A DNA stretch of 64,000 bases from Rothia uropygialis (GTDB taxonomy: Bacteria; Actinomycetota; Actinomycetes; Actinomycetales; Micrococcaceae): positions 620,001-684,000 of the forward strand of contig NZ_NOIS01000001.1 in the NCBI RefSeq assembly GCF_004137765.1. The letters are read 5' to 3'. The position numbers were made by a program, and so were the translations under genes. The notes beneath the pieces are model-generated. The model saw only the letters and a program-made list of their open reading frames with translations. It was not told where the DNA came from and ran no database searches. Positions 61,924-64,000 of the stretch are shown here, piece after piece (within the stretch, counting starts at the first letter, position 1; each line of letters opens with the position of its first letter).

Positions 61924-61960
61924 GGGAAGGCCCGGCACTGATTCAGTGCCGGGCCTTCCC
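61924..61960. terminator. Bidirectional terminator between atpC and nucS
   Basis: GGGAAGGCCCGGCACTG (61924-61940) pairs perfectly with CAGTGCCGGGCCTTCCC (61944-61960) around ATT. It closes the atp operon and could also stop the convergent nucS transcript. Confidence 0.88.
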
Positions 61961-62103
61961 AATGTGGGATGGATAGGGCACTCTTCCGTCCCTTCGGACG
62001 GCGGCCGTCGAGAAATACCCCACGGACTTCCGACTCGGGCATGGGCCGCTGTCTCTTCTCGGAAAAGGACAGCGCCTCACCGTGGTGCGGGAAAATCCGG
62101 GTT

Positions 62104-62805
62104 CTAGAAGAGGCGGCCGTCCGCGTCGTCGACGCCGCGCATGGCATCGTAGTCCAGGGTCACGCACGAGATTCCGCGATCGGCCGCGAGGGTCTTGGCC
62201 TGCGGCTTGATCAACTGTGCGGCGAAGATACCACGGACGGGGGCGAGAACCGGGTCGCGATTGAGCTGCTCGAGGTACCGCGTCAACTGCTCGACGCCGT
62301 CGATGTCGCCTCGACGCTTGAGCTCAATCGCTACAGTGTGCCCCGTCGCGTCCCGGGCCAAAATATCAACCGGCCCGATGGCCGTCGGGAACTCACGGCG
62401 GATTAGGCTGTATCCCTCGCCGAGCGTTTCGATCTGTTCCGCGAGCAGGCGCTGCAGATCCGCCTCGACCCCGTCCTTGATGAGACCGGGGTCCACGCCC
62501 AACTGGTGATCCGACTCGTGGTGCTTCGCGAAGATGCGAACGATGAGGCGATCATCGGATTTGGCCGCCTGGACGATCCACCTCTCGATGGCGTCGTCCT
62601 CGAATCCGTGGTCCTCGGCGGATTCGATACGAATGGTTGCTGGGGGAGACATCCAGTTCAACGGCTTGTACGACCCTCCGTCCGAATGAACGAGAACGGA
62701 ACCGTCGGCCTTGACCATGAGCAGGCGGGTAGCCAGCGGAAGATGAGCCTTGAGTCGGCCTTCATAATCTACGGAACAATCAGCTATCACTAGACGCACT
62801 CGCAT
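62104..62805 (-). CDS. nucS: Mismatch-specific endonuclease NucS/EndoMS
   Basis: Actinobacterial mismatch repair nuclease that replaces MutS/MutL. The 233-residue product has the N-terminal DNA-binding half ([33 protein letters not shown]) and the C-terminal RecB-like nuclease with [11 protein letters not shown] and [15 protein letters not shown]. It ends GRLF, a beta-clamp binding tail. ATG 62805 gives the family N-terminus; an in-frame start at 62925 would overlap the divergent gene. Confidence 0.94.
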   Translation of the reverse strand: MRVRLVIADCSVDYEGRLKAHLPLATRLLMVKADGSVLVHSDGGSYKPLNWMSPPATIRIESAEDHGFEDDAIERWIVQAAKSDDRLIVRIFAKHHESDHQLGVDPGLIKDGVEADLQRLLAEQIETLGEGYSLIRREFPTAIGPVDILARDATGHTVAIELKRRGDIDGVEQLTRYLEQLNRDPVLAPVRGIFAAQLIKPQAKTLAADRGISCVTLDYDAMRGVDDADGRLF

Positions 62806-62860
62806 CACTCTACCGGGCATACGCGTGAGGCGCAGTCGCGCCTGTGCCAGAATAAATGGC

Positions 62861-63196
62861 ATGGCAGGATCTCGGCGAACACCACGAAGGGCCCAATCGG
62901 GCCACGGCAAAGCGGGTCCCAGCAAGTGGCAGAAGTTCTCGGACCTGACCGGAGGAGATATATCGCGAGCCCTTGAGCCCCAGCCTCGTATCGAACGGGA
63001 CTCCGGAGGGGAATGGTACGTGCGCTACGTCCCGGCGTCGGGAGCGAGGAAGACGTACACGTGCCCGGGGTGTGGCCGACGTATCGCGGTGGGTTCGGCT
63101 CATTACGTGGTGTGGAGAAACGACCATATCTTCGGTGAGCAACGGGCCATCGAGGAGCGTCGGCACTGGCACAGCAGATGCTGGGACATCCACTGA
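62861..63196 (+). CDS. Small conserved zinc-ribbon-like protein
   Basis: A 111-residue protein, function unknown, sometimes annotated as ATP/GTP-binding in relatives without visible support. The C-terminal half has a likely zinc site: TCPGCGRR followed by HYVVW and RRHWHSRCW. The N-terminal 40 residues are basic and disordered. ATG 62861 lies 55 bases from the divergent nucS start; in actinobacteria this gene is often next to nucS, so a shared role is possible but unproven. Confidence 0.72.
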   Translation: MAGSRRTPRRAQSGHGKAGPSKWQKFSDLTGGDISRALEPQPRIERDSGGEWYVRYVPASGARKTYTCPGCGRRIAVGSAHYVVWRNDHIFGEQRAIEERRHWHSRCWDIH

Positions 63197-63219
63197 ATAC
63201 ATGAAGGCCCGAATACCTC

Positions 63220-63248
63220 CTTCGGGGGCCGCGAAGGCGCCCCCGAAG
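63220..63248 (+). terminator. Hairpin after the zinc-ribbon gene
   Basis: CTTCGGGGGC (63220-63229) pairs with GCCCCCGAAG (63239-63248), loop nine bases. Terminator-like but without T tract, 26 bases before the next start. Confidence 0.55.
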
Positions 63249-63273
63249 AGTACTCGCCCCTAGAATTGTGGCC

Positions 63274-64000
63274 ATGGCGACTTCACAACCTGCGCAAACG
63301 GATTCTACGACCAATGGCCCCACCGAGATCGGCTCGGCAACGGTTCTTCCCGCGCGCCGGGAGAACATCGAAATCAGAACCGAGGACGGAAAAACGCTGG
63401 TAGGGGAGCTGGCACTGCCCGAGGGGGCCGACCCGGCTGCGACACTGCTGTGTCTGCACCCACTGCCCACCCACGGCGGATACATGGATTCTCACGTGTA
63501 CAAAAAAGCCTCCTATCGGCTTCCCGCCCTGGCCCATATGGGAGTCCTACGATTCAACACACGGGGGACTTCCTCGCCTCGCGGCACCAGTGACGGCGAA
63601 TTCGAGGAAGGGGTGGGCGAGAAAGCCGACGTGCTTGCGGCCCTCAATTTCCTCAAAGACCGTGGACTGCCGAATGTTTGGATCATCGGCTGGTCCTTCG
63701 GAACCGAACTCGCCCTCAAATACGGTTCCCACGAGCCCGTGAGTTCCTCCGTGAGCGGGGCGATCCTGTTGTCGCCTCCACTGCACCGCGCAACGGTAGA
63801 AGACCTGAGGTCCTGGGCCCGGAGCGGTCTTCCGCTGACCGTGTTGGTCCCAGAAAAGGACGACTATCTGCAACCAGCGGAGGCACGGGAAAGATTTTCC
63901 GTCATTCCGCAGGCCGACGTGATCGGTATCGACGGGGCCAAGCACCTGTGGGTAGGGGAAAAGTACGTGCGTCGGGCCCACGACGAGATCGTTTCGAAGA
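63274..64000 (+). CDS. Alpha/beta hydrolase, 3' end cut by window edge
   Basis: A serine hydrolase-like protein running off the window after 242 codons. It shows CLHPLPTHGGYM, FNTRGTSSPRG, the nucleophile elbow IIGWSFGTELAL, the acid region VLVPEKDDYLQPAE and the catalytic His in GAKHLWVGE, so the active site is complete. It resembles the small dienelactone-hydrolase/CocE-like group (YuxL-type proteins with HP motif). ATG 63274 gives a 27-residue polar N-terminus. Substrate unknown. Confidence 0.82.
   Translation, partial: MATSQPAQTDSTTNGPTEIGSATVLPARRENIEIRTEDGKTLVGELALPEGADPAATLLCLHPLPTHGGYMDSHVYKKASYRLPALAHMGVLRFNTRGTSSPRGTSDGEFEEGVGEKADVLAALNFLKDRGLPNVWIIGWSFGTELALKYGSHEPVSSSVSGAILLSPPLHRATVEDLRSWARSGLPLTVLVPEKDDYLQPAEARERFSVIPQADVIGIDGAKHLWVGEKYVRRAHDEIVSK

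Overview
The window is a stretch of actinobacterial chromosome, most likely from the Micrococcaceae (Arthrobacter/Rothia/Kocuria-like). The signs are a multifunctional Kgd-type 2-oxoglutarate dehydrogenase, a SigH-RsrA pair, NucS/EndoMS, the ribosomal mini-protein bL37, a GuaB1-type GMP reductase, a Rho factor with a long Arg/Asn-rich insertion, a tmRNA without encoded CCA and frequent GTG/TTG starts. By eye the G+C content is high but moderate, around 60 percent. The genus cannot be fixed from the sequence alone. No insertion sequence, prophage, integrase, rRNA or CRISPR array is visible; the region reads as ordinary core genome.

Layout. 0-3 kb: the 3' truncated prfB (RF2) on the minus strand, tmRNA, and a DUF4190-like membrane protein. 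2.7-6.7 kb: minus-strand hisN, rsgA, aroA and a DoxX-like gene. 6.8-8.3 kb: stress sigma factor sigH, its zinc anti-sigma partner rsrA and the 24-residue bL37 gene. 8.4-14.9 kb: an SGNH-like protein without the usual catalytic Ser/His, kgd, and divergently guaB1. 15-17.6 kb: two overlapping CNNM/CBS membrane proteins. 17.6-21 kb: znuA-znuC-znuB zinc uptake with candidate Zur boxes and a convergent zur gene. 21-27.7 kb: MBL-fold protein, HIT protein, a LuxR-type relic, HrpA helicase, an esterase-like gene and tRNA-Arg(CCG). 27.9-35.2 kb: ureABCEFGD followed by a nickel permease and a urea channel. 35.2-41.9 kb: argS-lysA-hom-thrC-thrB. 42.3-47.7 kb: rho, prfA, prmC and a Sua5-type gene. 47.8-53.9 kb: an SDR protein, a double-domain glycosyltransferase, a CapD-like dehydratase and a WecA-like transferase. 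53.9-61.9 kb: atpI-atpZ-atpBEFHAGDC. 62.1-64 kb: nucS, a zinc-ribbon protein and a 3' truncated alpha/beta hydrolase.

How the genes fit together. Several complete modules are present: zinc acquisition with its repressor; urea entry, nickel entry, urease and its maturation proteins; aspartate-family amino-acid synthesis downstream of argS; translation termination and rescue (RF2, tmRNA, RF1, PrmC); cell-surface glycan assembly translationally coupled by a chain of 4-nt ATGA overlaps into the ATP synthase accessory genes; and a complete F1Fo ATP synthase whose epsilon subunit lacks the C-terminal helical domain.

I found no convincing undescribed multi-gene system. The most interesting signals are small: a SigH-type autoregulatory promoter with two plausible sigH starts, paired Zur-like boxes around the znuA promoter, a conserved-looking but catalytically altered SGNH protein, operator-like palindromes in divergent gaps, and the glycan-to-ATP-synthase coupling.
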